DNA from: an uncultured Porphyromonadaceae bacterium
Lineage (GTDB): Bacteria > Bacteroidota > Bacteroidia > Bacteroidales > Muribaculaceae
Length of the DNA: 64,000 nt
Assembly: GCA_905202215.1 (NCBI GenBank)
Contig: CAJKRG010000007.1
Span: 31,428 to 95,427, forward strand
Reading direction: 5' to 3'
Each line of letters opens with the position of its first letter. The stretch's first letter is position 1. A program made the position numbers and the translations under genes. Below the pieces are notes generated by a model that searched no databases, was not told where the DNA came from, and saw only the letters and a list, made by a program, of their open reading frames with translations. Positions 52,457-59,848 of the stretch are shown here, one piece after another.

Positions 52457-53080
52457 TTAACCCCGTTGGAGGTTGTTGATTTCGGTCTGTATCAGGTCGA
52501 GGAAGCGTGCGGCGTGGGCGCCATCCATCTGGGTGTGGTGGAACTGGAAGGATACCATGAGGGTGGTTCTGAACCAGTGACGGCGGTATCGGCCCCAGAT
52601 CATGAAGGGGTTGTTGAAGATACCGCTGTACATCCCTACGGCGCCGTCGATGTCGAATGCGGCCAGGGCCGATGTGCCGATTACCATGCTGTCGGGCAGA
52701 TCGTGGTTTTCACAGGTGGAGGCTACCTGCCTGGTGAGGCGGAGATAGGATTGTCCGAATGTGTTGAGATCGTTGTCGAAGGGAATGTCGCATGAACTTA
52801 CCTCGCCGTCTTTATTGGCTACGATGGTGTTTACGGCTATGGTGTCGTAACATATCAGCTTGTCGCCCACGGGTAGCATGTAGAATTCCTTAATGCGGCT
52901 TGCCGCGCGACCGATGCACCAGCACATGAGCATGTTGAATTTCAGTCCTTTCTTCCGGCTGATTCCGACGAGGCGCGTGACGTCGAGCGTTTTGAAGAAG
53001 GTGACCATCGGCATTGGCGCTTTCATCCACATTTCGAAGGCGTATGCGCGGGTGGTCTCCTTAGGGTCTATTTCTTTCAT
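52457..53080 (-). CDS. Chloramphenicol-acetyltransferase-like enzyme
   Basis: 207 residues from MKEIDPKETTRAYAFEMW; a start 30 nt upstream would overlap the -7 element. CAT fold: FNMLMCWCIGRAASRI, the catalytic loop QFHHTQMDGAHAARFLD (HHxxxDGxH, about 178-186) and the structural region FNNPFMIWGRY. The active site is intact. Bacteroidetes genomes often carry such CAT-like proteins whose natural acceptor is unknown, so drug resistance should not be assumed. Its promoter region shares a 24-nt sequence with 54042-54065. Confidence 0.82.
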   Translation of the reverse strand: MKEIDPKETTRAYAFEMWMKAPMPMVTFFKTLDVTRLVGISRKKGLKFNMLMCWCIGRAASRIKEFYMLPVGDKLICYDTIAVNTIVANKDGEVSSCDIPFDNDLNTFGQSYLRLTRQVASTCENHDLPDSMVIGTSALAAFDIDGAVGMYSGIFNNPFMIWGRYRRHWFRTTLMVSFQFHHTQMDGAHAARFLDLIQTEINNLQRG

Positions 53081-53090
53081 AGGAATATCA

Positions 53091-53114
53091 TTATATTGCA
53101 AAATTAGCAAAAAT
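53091..53114. repeat. 24-bp direct repeat, left copy
   Basis: TTATATTGC...AGCAAAAAT, identical to 54042-54065. It contains the minus-strand -7 element TAATTTTG (53099-53106) of the CAT-like gene. The two copies bracket the segment with the candidate RNA and the Abi-like gene. Confidence 0.7.
53099..53106 (-). promoter_or_regulatory. -7 element of the CAT-like gene
   Basis: TAATTTTG on the minus strand, about 19 nt before the chosen ATG at 53080. Confidence 0.65.
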
Positions 53115-53173
53115 TAATGAGAAATTTCATAACTGATTATAGATCATCGATGGTCAATTACTATAGAAAGGAC

Positions 53174-53256
53174 ACAATAAAAGTCGCCTTGACTGGAGCG
53201 ACTTAAAAAACTAAACCCCGAGGTTTGTCTGAAGACAGGGACACTCGGGGGATTCC
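53174..53256 (-). ncRNA. Candidate small RNA with own promoter and terminator
   Basis: On the minus strand a -7 element TAACTTTG (53261-53268) is followed by a hairpin with arms CCCCGAG/CTCGGGG (53214-53221 region and 53244-53250) plus an inner TGTCT/AGACA pair, then a second hairpin AAGTCGC/GCGACTT (53181-53187 and 53198-53204) followed by TTTATTG. Promoter, structured body and terminator in about 80 nt is the layout of a small RNA. No reading frame of note lies inside. Not matched to any family by me. Confidence 0.45.
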
Positions 53257-53280
53257 GTTGCAAAGTTAGAAATATTTTCG

Positions 53281-53288
53281 TAATTTTG
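53281..53288 (+). promoter_or_regulatory. -7 element of the Abi-like gene
   Basis: TAATTTTG, 29 nt before the ATG at 53317. Confidence 0.65.
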
Positions 53289-53316
53289 AAAATCGTAATA
53301 TGTTAAAAATCACGAA

Positions 53317-53988
53317 GTGAAATATTCTGAGTATGAAAAGGCGTTTTCTCCTGCTCGCCTCAACAAGTATTTAGTCGCTTGCGGCGGTAATACATCCAAG
53401 GCATTGAATCTATACAGGCATAATGTTAAGTTGTGCCAAAAGTTTTATGGTATATTGAATATCTTTGAGGTAGTACTGCGTAACGCTATAAACGCTCATT
53501 ATCAAAGCGTGTTCAATGATACCGACTGGATGGCGAATCAGATGGAAGCCGGTGGTATGATCGAAAATGCGCCACATAAAAATGAGGTTTGCCGGATAGT
53601 CGCCACGCTTCGACAAAACGGGCGATATACAAACGACCGTGTCGTTTCCTCGGTTTCTTTCGGTTTTTGGACATACTTGTTTACACGACAGCCCTTTAGA
53701 CTTGGCGGCCAAAATTTATTGCGCATATTTCCTAATCGCACTGCCGGCTTAGGCCAAAGGGCCGTGTTCAACGAACTTCAGGAGATAAAGAATTTCCGTA
53801 ACCGCATAGCCCACCATGAGGCTATATGCTTTGATGAAAACGGCAATATCGACATGACAATAACACAAAGCAAATACGCGCTTATCCTAAAATATATAGA
53901 TTTTCTTGGGTATCAGAGTGGCCATTTGTTTTACGGCGTAGACATTTTGCCAGATTCCACTATTGCTAAAATCGAAGCATTGAAATAA
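53317..53988 (+). CDS. Abi-like HEPN-domain protein
   Basis: 223 residues, all helical. The N-terminal part (FSPARLNKYLVACGGNTSKALNLYRHNVKLCQKFYGILNIFEVVLRNAIN) is the Abi-like (Abi_2/AbiD-F) pattern. The HEPN RNase motif is RNRIAH at 161-166 within KNFRNRIAHHEAI (Rx4H). Such proteins are single-gene abortive-infection systems thought to cut RNA upon phage infection. AT-rich relative to neighbours and flanked by 24-bp direct repeats, hence likely acquired. No antitoxin gene is next to it. Defence function is inferred from the family. Confidence 0.78.
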   Translation: MKYSEYEKAFSPARLNKYLVACGGNTSKALNLYRHNVKLCQKFYGILNIFEVVLRNAINAHYQSVFNDTDWMANQMEAGGMIENAPHKNEVCRIVATLRQNGRYTNDRVVSSVSFGFWTYLFTRQPFRLGGQNLLRIFPNRTAGLGQRAVFNELQEIKNFRNRIAHHEAICFDENGNIDMTITQSKYALILKYIDFLGYQSGHLFYGVDILPDSTIAKIEALK

Positions 53989-54041
53989 ATGGTCAGTCTT
54001 AGGATATGCCATGGGGCGTCGAAGAGTTCATTCACACTTCG

Positions 54042-54065
54042 TTATATTGCAAAATTAGCAAAAAT
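54042..54065. repeat. 24-bp direct repeat, right copy
   Basis: Identical to 53091-53114. It also carries a minus-strand TAATTTTG (54049-54056), but no minus-strand gene lies downstream of it, only the Abi-like gene read from the other strand. Confidence 0.7.
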
Positions 54066-54157
54066 AATGTTAATATATTGACAGAATCGATCCGATTGCG
54101 GCCGAGCGCCTGAAAAAAATTGTATTTTTGCACAAACCCTTTCAAAATTCAGCTTGC

Positions 54158-54194
54158 ATTCCGCCTGAGGCTTCGGCTTCAGGCGGAATTTTTA
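54158..54194 (+). terminator. Hairpin terminator after the Abi-like region
   Basis: ATTCCGCCTGA (54158-54168) pairs with TCAGGCGGAAT (54179-54189), then TTTTATC. A -7-like TATTTTTG at 54123-54130 lies just before it. Confidence 0.75.
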
Positions 54195-54209
54195 TCAAAC
54201 AACCGCTTA

Positions 54210-54638
54210 TCAGCAGCACATATGGCCACCGGGGCCATATGTGCGTTCGATTCGGAAGCGGCATCCCTCGTCAAGGAGACATTCGGTTATTTCTTTGAAG
54301 CATTCGGCCACCTGCCGGAAGTTCGGGTTTATTACGTCGCGCCATTCTTCCATACATTCGGAAATGAACCGTGGGAGCATGTCGTATCTGACTTTGTTGT
54401 GCTTCGCCATCCGACGGGCATCGCCAATGTTGACTATCGCGGCGGTCGAGCAATTGTACCATGGTTCGTCGTAATCGAAAAGGTCGACGGAAATAGCAAG
54501 CTCATCCCGAAATGTAAGTCCGACGTAAATATCCATGACAATGGGTTGATCTTCATCGGAACTCATCACATGGCAGTATGTATAAAATCTTTCGCTTATA
54601 TGTTTTCCCATTTTGATAAGAATAAGGCGGTGTGTCAT
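54210..54638 (-). CDS. Hypothetical protein
   Basis: 142 residues from MTHRLILIKMGKHISERF; the longer frame (to 54692) would run through the REP-like hairpin at 54641-54681. The sequence is acidic-aromatic and coding-like (DELAISVDLFDYDEPWYNCSTAAIVNIGDARRMAKHN, PRFISECMEEWRDVINPNF), ending GGHMCC. No membrane helix or signal peptide. I do not recognise it. It follows the AAA+ gene on the same strand and may be its operon partner. Confidence 0.6.
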   Translation of the reverse strand: MTHRLILIKMGKHISERFYTYCHVMSSDEDQPIVMDIYVGLTFRDELAISVDLFDYDEPWYNCSTAAIVNIGDARRMAKHNKVRYDMLPRFISECMEEWRDVINPNFRQVAECFKEITECLLDEGCRFRIERTYGPGGHMCC

Positions 54639-54640
54639 AA

Positions 54641-54681
54641 TCAGACGGTAGGGGCGTGCCGAACGCGCCCCTGCCGCCTGA
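54641..54681. repeat. REP-like GC-rich hairpin
   Basis: TCAGACGGTAGGGGCG (54641-54656) pairs with CGCCCCTGCCGCCTGA (54666-54681) with two mismatches, loop of 9. GC-rich hairpins with GTAGGGGCG arms look like dispersed intergenic repeats, to be checked genome-wide. Confidence 0.6.
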
Positions 54682-54715
54682 CTATGATACATCTTGGAAG
54701 AGATGTTAGACGATA

Positions 54716-56626
54716 TTATTGTATGAATCCGACGCGGGGCCGGGAGGGTGCCGGCCGAGATCCGACGGGAGAAGGAATGTCTTCGGCCTTGATTTCAGTC
54801 AGAGAATTTTCGTCGATTGCGGTATAGTTTGTCACCCGGACGGCCATCGACGGTATGATTTCGGTCTGTATCATGTTGATTACATGGCGTGCGTTGCCGA
54901 AATTCTTTTGCCGGTTTGTATAGTCTTTCCGGAGTCTATCGGACAACGCTATCTGCGCTTCGTCCGATAGATTGTACTGATGCCGGGAAAGGTATTTCTC
55001 CGCGATTTCGATAAGTTCACTTTCGGTAAAGTCGTCAAAGAGATAGATGTTTGAGTCGGGTATTCTTGATTTTAATCCAGGATTCATCTCAAACATACGT
55101 TTCATCTCGTCGGGGTAACCGGCAAGTACGAGCATCCAGTCGCGTATGTTTTCATCGGCAAGCACTGTGAGCAGAGTTTCGATGACAAACTTTCCGGGGT
55201 CGCGTGGATCGTTGGGCTGACAGAGCTGATAGGCTTCGTCGATGAGCAGTATGCCTCCCTGCGCCTCCTCGATGGCGGCGAGAGTTTTCTCGGCTTCGGA
55301 ATTATAGTTCTGTCCGAGAAGAGTGGCGCGTTCCCGCACTACGACATGGCCTTTCGAGAGCACACCGGCGCGGTGGAGCATGATTCCCATCATCTTTGCG
55401 ACCGTTGTCTTGCCCGTACCCGGCGACCCGAGAAACATGGCGTGCAGGGGCGTGGATGCGGAGGGTAAACCTTTGTCGGAGCGCATTTTGTTGAAGCGTA
55501 CCACGCGCTCGTATACCGTAAGTTTTTCCTTCACGGCCTGAAGCCCGGTCAGATGATCTAAAGATGAAAGAAATGATTCATTCGTGGTGTCCGTATCAGG
55601 CGACTGCGAATCGTGGCTCTCATCTGTGCCGGCCTCTGAGCGCTCATCGTCTGATGGACAGTCGCATTCCGCCATCTCGTCGGCGATAAAGCGGTCGAGC
55701 AATCTGTCGAAATCTTCGGCCTCGGCAAGGGCGCATTCGTCGGAGCGGGCGGGGCTGCCGCTCCATCGCTCAATGGCAGCCTCGGGAGTATATTCATCAA
55801 GAGGCCGGATATATCGGCCGTCCCATTTGCCCCGTTCGTCGTCTACGTTGTTGTCGAACGCGAATCCGGCAACGGGATATTCCATGCAGAGGAGTTCGGC
55901 ATAGAATACGCCATTGACGTCGTCAGAGGTAGTGAAAGGATATTCCACAGACCAGATATTGTTTCTGTAATTTTCCGCTCCATGGCACTCCGGCTCTCTG
56001 AAATGTGCTTCGATGTGGCGGCCGTCGGGATAGTAGAGCCTCAATTCCAGTTCGGGGAATACGGCGGGGGGCATCGGCCCGAATTTATGAGCGAGATTGA
56101 ATCTCACATAATAGATCTGGCCGTCAGCAGTCTTAATGGTTTTATACAGATCGTTTTCTCCGGGCGGACGTAGACCACCGTCATGGATCTCATACCACTC
56201 CGTAGGGTGGGGGAGGGACTCTTTGTCAAACAGATGGAAGATCTTTCCTGAGAGAGTCAGGGAAGAAGTGTTGTCGCAGACTATGAGCCTATATGTGTGG
56301 CCGGGGCATATATGGGAAGTTTCGGAAGGGAACTGCACATAAACTTCCTTGAAAAACTCGTTTTTGCCTATTGTGACTTTAGTATTTTCAGAAGCCACTT
56401 CGCATCGGTCGGTTATATCCACCAGTCGGAGCGAGACGTCGCGTCGGACGCCTCTGCCGTATCTGTCTTTGTGGAATTCAATTTTAACGGCGATGCCGCT
56501 CAGGAGCCGGTCTGCGATAAAATCGTTGCGGTCGTCGTAGGGGAATTGGTCGAAGGGTACTGATTCTTCGATGCCGTAGGTGTAGAATTGGATGCAACCT
56601 ACGGATATTGGGGATTTTCTTTTCAT
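54716..56626 (-). CDS. CbbX/SpoVK-type AAA+ ATPase with unknown N-terminal domain
   Basis: 636 residues. The C-terminal 265 are a CbbX-like AAA+ module: LTGLQAVKEKL, Walker A FLGSPGTGKTTVAK (about 398), pore-like LLGQNYNSEAEKTLA, Walker B GGILLIDEAYQL (about 456), sensor 1 LAGYPDEMKRMFEMNPGLKSRI and sensor 2 GNARHVINM. The N-terminal 290 are beta-rich and resemble nothing I can name, joined by an acidic linker (about 300-355, DCPSDDERSE). CbbX, EccA and SpoVK relatives remodel partner proteins, so the N-terminus may recognise the target. Small ORFs precede it and a hypothetical protein follows. Confidence 0.8.
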   Translation of the reverse strand: MKRKSPISVGCIQFYTYGIEESVPFDQFPYDDRNDFIADRLLSGIAVKIEFHKDRYGRGVRRDVSLRLVDITDRCEVASENTKVTIGKNEFFKEVYVQFPSETSHICPGHTYRLIVCDNTSSLTLSGKIFHLFDKESLPHPTEWYEIHDGGLRPPGENDLYKTIKTADGQIYYVRFNLAHKFGPMPPAVFPELELRLYYPDGRHIEAHFREPECHGAENYRNNIWSVEYPFTTSDDVNGVFYAELLCMEYPVAGFAFDNNVDDERGKWDGRYIRPLDEYTPEAAIERWSGSPARSDECALAEAEDFDRLLDRFIADEMAECDCPSDDERSEAGTDESHDSQSPDTDTTNESFLSSLDHLTGLQAVKEKLTVYERVVRFNKMRSDKGLPSASTPLHAMFLGSPGTGKTTVAKMMGIMLHRAGVLSKGHVVVRERATLLGQNYNSEAEKTLAAIEEAQGGILLIDEAYQLCQPNDPRDPGKFVIETLLTVLADENIRDWMLVLAGYPDEMKRMFEMNPGLKSRIPDSNIYLFDDFTESELIEIAEKYLSRHQYNLSDEAQIALSDRLRKDYTNRQKNFGNARHVINMIQTEIIPSMAVRVTNYTAIDENSLTEIKAEDIPSPVGSRPAPSRPRVGFIQ

Positions 56627-56647
56627 ATTTCATATAGTTTTAATACT

Positions 56648-56877
56648 TTATTTTGCCAATCTTGTCCGGAGGCCTGCCTCCGGAGCCATCACCAACATGT
56701 CAATGTACTCCTTGTTCCGACGACCGGAGACAGGATACGTCAGGACGCACCAGTGGCTGTCGGAGCATTTCTGCGGTTGAAAAAAAGTTGGTGGAAAAAC
56801 TATGCGCACCTCATCTCCGCGCCGCCGGGAGGAGCGGCACCGCCGAACTTGCTGTTGTCGAGATGTTGTTGCTTCAT
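56648..56877 (-). pseudogene. Small gene split between two frames (possible frameshift)
   Basis: From ATG 56877 the frame codes MKQQHLDNSKFGGAAPPG and stops at 56800 after 25 codons. The -1 frame, open through that region, continues from about 56809 (GTG) as CSDSHWCVLTYPVSGRRNKE and RNKEYIDMLVMAPEAGLRT to a stop at 56648. Third codon positions are GC-rich in each frame where it reads sensibly, so one gene of about 75 codons broken by an indel is the simplest reading. It ends 21 nt before the AAA+ ATPase start. Two separate tiny genes, or a programmed shift, are alternatives. Confidence 0.4.
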
Positions 56878-56949
56878 AGTTGGAAAATGAAGTGATTAAA
56901 CTGTATGAAATGTGTCGCGCCGCAAAAGGCGCTACTCGTCATCATGGCG

Positions 56950-56957
56950 CAAATATA
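56950..56957 (-). promoter_or_regulatory. -7 element of the small ORF/AAA+ cluster
   Basis: TATATTTG read on the minus strand, about 73 nt before the small ORF start at 56877. Confidence 0.5.
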
Positions 56958-57064
56958 GCGATAAACTGCCATATCCGCAAATTTATTGCAAATATTTGTG
57001 AGGATTGCCGATTGAGCCGGTGCAAAATTGAAGTTTATGCTCTGATTTTATGTGAAAATCAGTG

Positions 57065-57081
57065 AAAAATCACTACCTTTG
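57065..57081 (+). promoter_or_regulatory. Promoter of the nqr operon
   Basis: TACCTTTG (57074-57081) within AAAAATCACTACCTTTG, identical to the engB promoter at 45006-45022. The leader to nqrA is about 150 nt. Confidence 0.75.
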
Positions 57082-57151
57082 CCGAAGTTTGGCCGGAGTG
57101 CGCGAATTCGTCCGTCGCGACGTCGTAGCGGATCCGGTTTAGCATGAACGA

Positions 57152-57189
57152 GCATGATGCCTGATGCCGTAAGGTGTCGGGTGGCATGC
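57152..57189 (+). promoter_or_regulatory. Wobble-rich RNA hairpin in the nqr leader
   Basis: Arms 57152-57168 and 57173-57189 pair over 17 positions with a GTAA loop, one A-G mismatch and five G-U pairs. The G-U pairs form only in the plus-strand transcript, which points to an RNA element of the nqr messenger. No T-run follows, so it is not a terminator. Confidence 0.55.
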
Positions 57190-57240
57190 GTTCAGGCAGT
57201 ATTCAATCAGACGGTTATGTTCTAAACCTAACAATGCCCA

Positions 57241-58578
57241 ATGAAAATAAAATTAAAGAAAGGCCTTAGACTGAAGCTTGCGGGAGCGTTGCCTCTCAAC
57301 GCGGTCGCGACAGCGGTGGATTCGAAGGTGTTCGCCATCTATCCCGATGATTTTCCGGGTTTCGTGCCCAAGGTTGATGTGAAGGAAGGCGAGGAAGTGG
57401 CTTGCGGTACGGCCGTGATGCACGACAAGAATCATCCTGAAGTCAGACTTGTGTCGCCCGTAGCGGGAAAAGTGAAGGCTGTGGTGCGCGGAGAGCGCAG
57501 AAAAGTAATCAGAATTGAAGTAGAAGCAGGGGAGAGCGGAGTCAAGTCTCCCGAATTTGGAAAACCTGGCAATGCCGCGGAGATAAAGCATCTTCTGGCA
57601 TCATCAGGTCTTCTTGCATTAATGCGGCAGCGTCCGTACGACATAGTTCCGAATCCGGACGACGACGTGCGCGATATTTTCGTCACGGCTTTCGACGAGG
57701 CGCCTCTCGCACCGGACTATGGTGTGTTTGCCGATATTTTTTCGGCTGAAGACTATCAGGCCGGCGTTGATATGCTGGCTGGTGCCACACTCGGAAAAGT
57801 ATATATATCCCATAAAGCCGGCTTTGCCTACGGCTCTATAAAAGGCGCCGAACTCATAGAGTTCGACGGTGCCTATCCGGCAAGCAATGCGGGTGTCCAG
57901 ATCGCCAATATCAAGCCTGTCGACAAAGGCGATGTGGTGTGGACTCTCGATTTCGCGACTGTCGGACGCATAGGGCGTCTGGCGCGTACCGGGTCGTGCG
58001 ATTTCCGCACGGTAGTGGCTGTGGTAGGCCCCGAAGTCGGTAAGCCGTCTCTTGTCTCGACCGTGTGCGGCGCGAAGATAGAACCGCTGCTCAAAGGCCG
58101 TATCAAGGATACTGACCGCAATCTGCGCGTAATCAGCGGAAATGTGTTTACGGGAGTGGCCGATGGCGCCGATGCCTTCCTACGCTTCCCCTACCGCCAG
58201 GTGACCGTGATCGACGAAGGCGATGATGTCGATGAATTCATGGGCTGGGCCTCTTTCTCTCCGGCCAAGATGAGCGAAAGCACTTCGTTCCCCGGGCGTT
58301 TCCTCTCGAAGGCGTTCAGCCCCGATGCCCGTATCAACGGCGGCCGGCGCGCCATGATTGTCAGCGGCCAGTACGATAAATTCATGCCTATGGATATTCT
58401 GCCCGAATATCTGCTCAAGGCGATTCTGTCGAACAATATCGACGACATGGAAAAGCTCGGTATCTATGAGGTTGCGCCGGAGGACTTCGCGGCGGCCGAA
58501 TATGCCGACACGTCGAAGCTGCCGCTGCAGAAGATTGTCCGCGACGGTCTCGACAGCCTGCGCAAAGAGCTTGAATAA
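57241..58578 (+). CDS. nqrA: Na+-translocating NADH:quinone reductase subunit A
   Basis: 445 residues. Peripheral cytoplasmic subunit of the Na+-NQR pump. The N-terminus KIKLKKGLRLKLAG, VKEGEEVACGTAVMHDK (lipoyl/biotinyl-like fold) and HPVAGKVKAVV-type segment (VSPVAGKVKAVVRGERRKV) match NqrA, and the C-terminal half is collinear. No transmembrane helix. First gene of nqrABCDEF. Confidence 0.95.
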   Translation: MKIKLKKGLRLKLAGALPLNAVATAVDSKVFAIYPDDFPGFVPKVDVKEGEEVACGTAVMHDKNHPEVRLVSPVAGKVKAVVRGERRKVIRIEVEAGESGVKSPEFGKPGNAAEIKHLLASSGLLALMRQRPYDIVPNPDDDVRDIFVTAFDEAPLAPDYGVFADIFSAEDYQAGVDMLAGATLGKVYISHKAGFAYGSIKGAELIEFDGAYPASNAGVQIANIKPVDKGDVVWTLDFATVGRIGRLARTGSCDFRTVVAVVGPEVGKPSLVSTVCGAKIEPLLKGRIKDTDRNLRVISGNVFTGVADGADAFLRFPYRQVTVIDEGDDVDEFMGWASFSPAKMSESTSFPGRFLSKAFSPDARINGGRRAMIVSGQYDKFMPMDILPEYLLKAILSNNIDDMEKLGIYEVAPEDFAAAEYADTSKLPLQKIVRDGLDSLRKELE

Positions 58579-58627
58579 GCCGCTTCTACGATTCAATATC
58601 CGTAATACATAATATTAAGTAGCAAAA

Positions 58628-59848
58628 GTGTCTAAACTTCGAAATTATCTTGACAAAATAAAGCCGAATTTCGAGGAGGGCGGCAAGCTCCACGCTTTCC
58701 GTTCGGTGTACGATGGCATGGAGACATTCCTGTACACTCCGAAAACGACTTCGGCTCCTTCGGGCGCTGTCCATATCCACGACAGCATAGACTCGAAGAG
58801 GACTATGATTATTGTAGTATGCGCGCTGCTGCCATGCTTTCTGTTCGGCATGTACAATACCGGATATCAGCACTGGCTTGCCGCCGGCGCAACCGAGTTT
58901 CCGTTCTGGGAACTGATGATCTACGGCTTTCTGACCATTCTTCCGCGAGTGGCCGTGGCCTATATCGTCGGTCTCGGTATCGAATTCACTTTCGCCCAGA
59001 TCAAGAAAGAAGAGATCCAGGAGGGTTTCCTTGTGACGGGTATTCTTGTGCCGATGATATGCCCTGCCGAGGTTCCGCTGTGGATGCTTGCCGTGGCCGT
59101 GGCTTTCGCTGTGATTTTTGCCAAGGAGGTATTCGGCGGAACTGGCTATAATGTGCTCAATGTGGCACTTGTAACCCGTGCGTTCCTCTTCTTCGCTTAT
59201 CCGGCCCAGATGTCGGGCGACAAGGTATATGTGGCTTCAAATGCGCCTTTCGGCTACGGCGAATCGCTTGCCGACGGTTTTTCGTGTGCGACTCCCCTCG
59301 GGCAGATAGCTACACAGAGCGGCCCATCGATTGAGTTTACCGGCGTGGGCGGGCATGTGATTTCTACATGGGATGCCTTCCTTGGTCTGATTCCAGGCTC
59401 GTTCGGCGAAACATCGACGCTGTGCATCATCATCGGCGCCGTTATCCTTCTCGCCGCAGGCATAGCGTCGTGGCGTATCATCGTCTCGGTGCTTGCGGGC
59501 GGTCTCTTCATGGGCTGGATCGCCAATGTTTTCGCCACTCCTCTCTATCCGGCCTCGTATGTTCCGGCGGCAGATCAGCTGCTGTTCGGCGGATTCGCGT
59601 TCGCTGCCGTTTTCATGGCGACCGATCCTGTGACGGCGGCCCGTACGACTGTCGGAAAATATATATATGGATTTCTCATCGGTGTCGTGGCAATCATCAT
59701 CCGCACATATAACACGGGCTATCCCGAAGGGGCGATGCTTGCAGTGCTGCTCATGAACTGCTTCGCGCCTCTGATCGATTATTGTGTGGTGCAGGCCAAC
59801 ATGCGCCGACGTGTAAACCGCCTCAAGGCTAAAACATCGCAGCAATGA
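58628..59848 (+). CDS. nqrB: Na+-translocating NADH:quinone reductase subunit B
   Basis: 406 residues starting at GTG. Integral membrane subunit with about ten helices. The flavinylation motif is DGFSCATPLGQ at 216-226, with the FMN-bearing Thr at T222; Cys replaces the usual Gly of SGAT. KEVFGGTGYNVLNVALVTRAFLFFAYPAQMSGD, the Rnf/Nqr family block, is intact. It lies 49 nt after nqrA and overlaps nqrC by 4 nt. Confidence 0.95.
   Translation: MSKLRNYLDKIKPNFEEGGKLHAFRSVYDGMETFLYTPKTTSAPSGAVHIHDSIDSKRTMIIVVCALLPCFLFGMYNTGYQHWLAAGATEFPFWELMIYGFLTILPRVAVAYIVGLGIEFTFAQIKKEEIQEGFLVTGILVPMICPAEVPLWMLAVAVAFAVIFAKEVFGGTGYNVLNVALVTRAFLFFAYPAQMSGDKVYVASNAPFGYGESLADGFSCATPLGQIATQSGPSIEFTGVGGHVISTWDAFLGLIPGSFGETSTLCIIIGAVILLAAGIASWRIIVSVLAGGLFMGWIANVFATPLYPASYVPAADQLLFGGFAFAAVFMATDPVTAARTTVGKYIYGFLIGVVAIIIRTYNTGYPEGAMLAVLLMNCFAPLIDYCVVQANMRRRVNRLKAKTSQQ

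Larger units (their letters stand above)
56627..57240. other. 614-bp region with small disrupted ORFs and two divergent promoters
   Basis: It holds a disrupted small gene on the minus strand (56648-56877), a minus-strand -7 element at 56950-56957, the nqr promoter (57065-57081) and the structured nqr leader (57152-57189). A perfect 9-bp palindrome TCCGGAGGC/GCCTCCGGA lies at 56665-56684. Confidence 0.6.

Noticed and set aside
52457..53080. Chloramphenicol resistance gene
   Set aside because: The fold and HHxxxDG motif are present, but many Bacteroidetes CAT-like proteins have unknown acceptors; resistance cannot be claimed from sequence.
54120..54827. 235-residue plus-strand frame
   Set aside because: It runs over the terminator hairpin and the REP-like hairpin, and the minus-strand frame is more coding-like.
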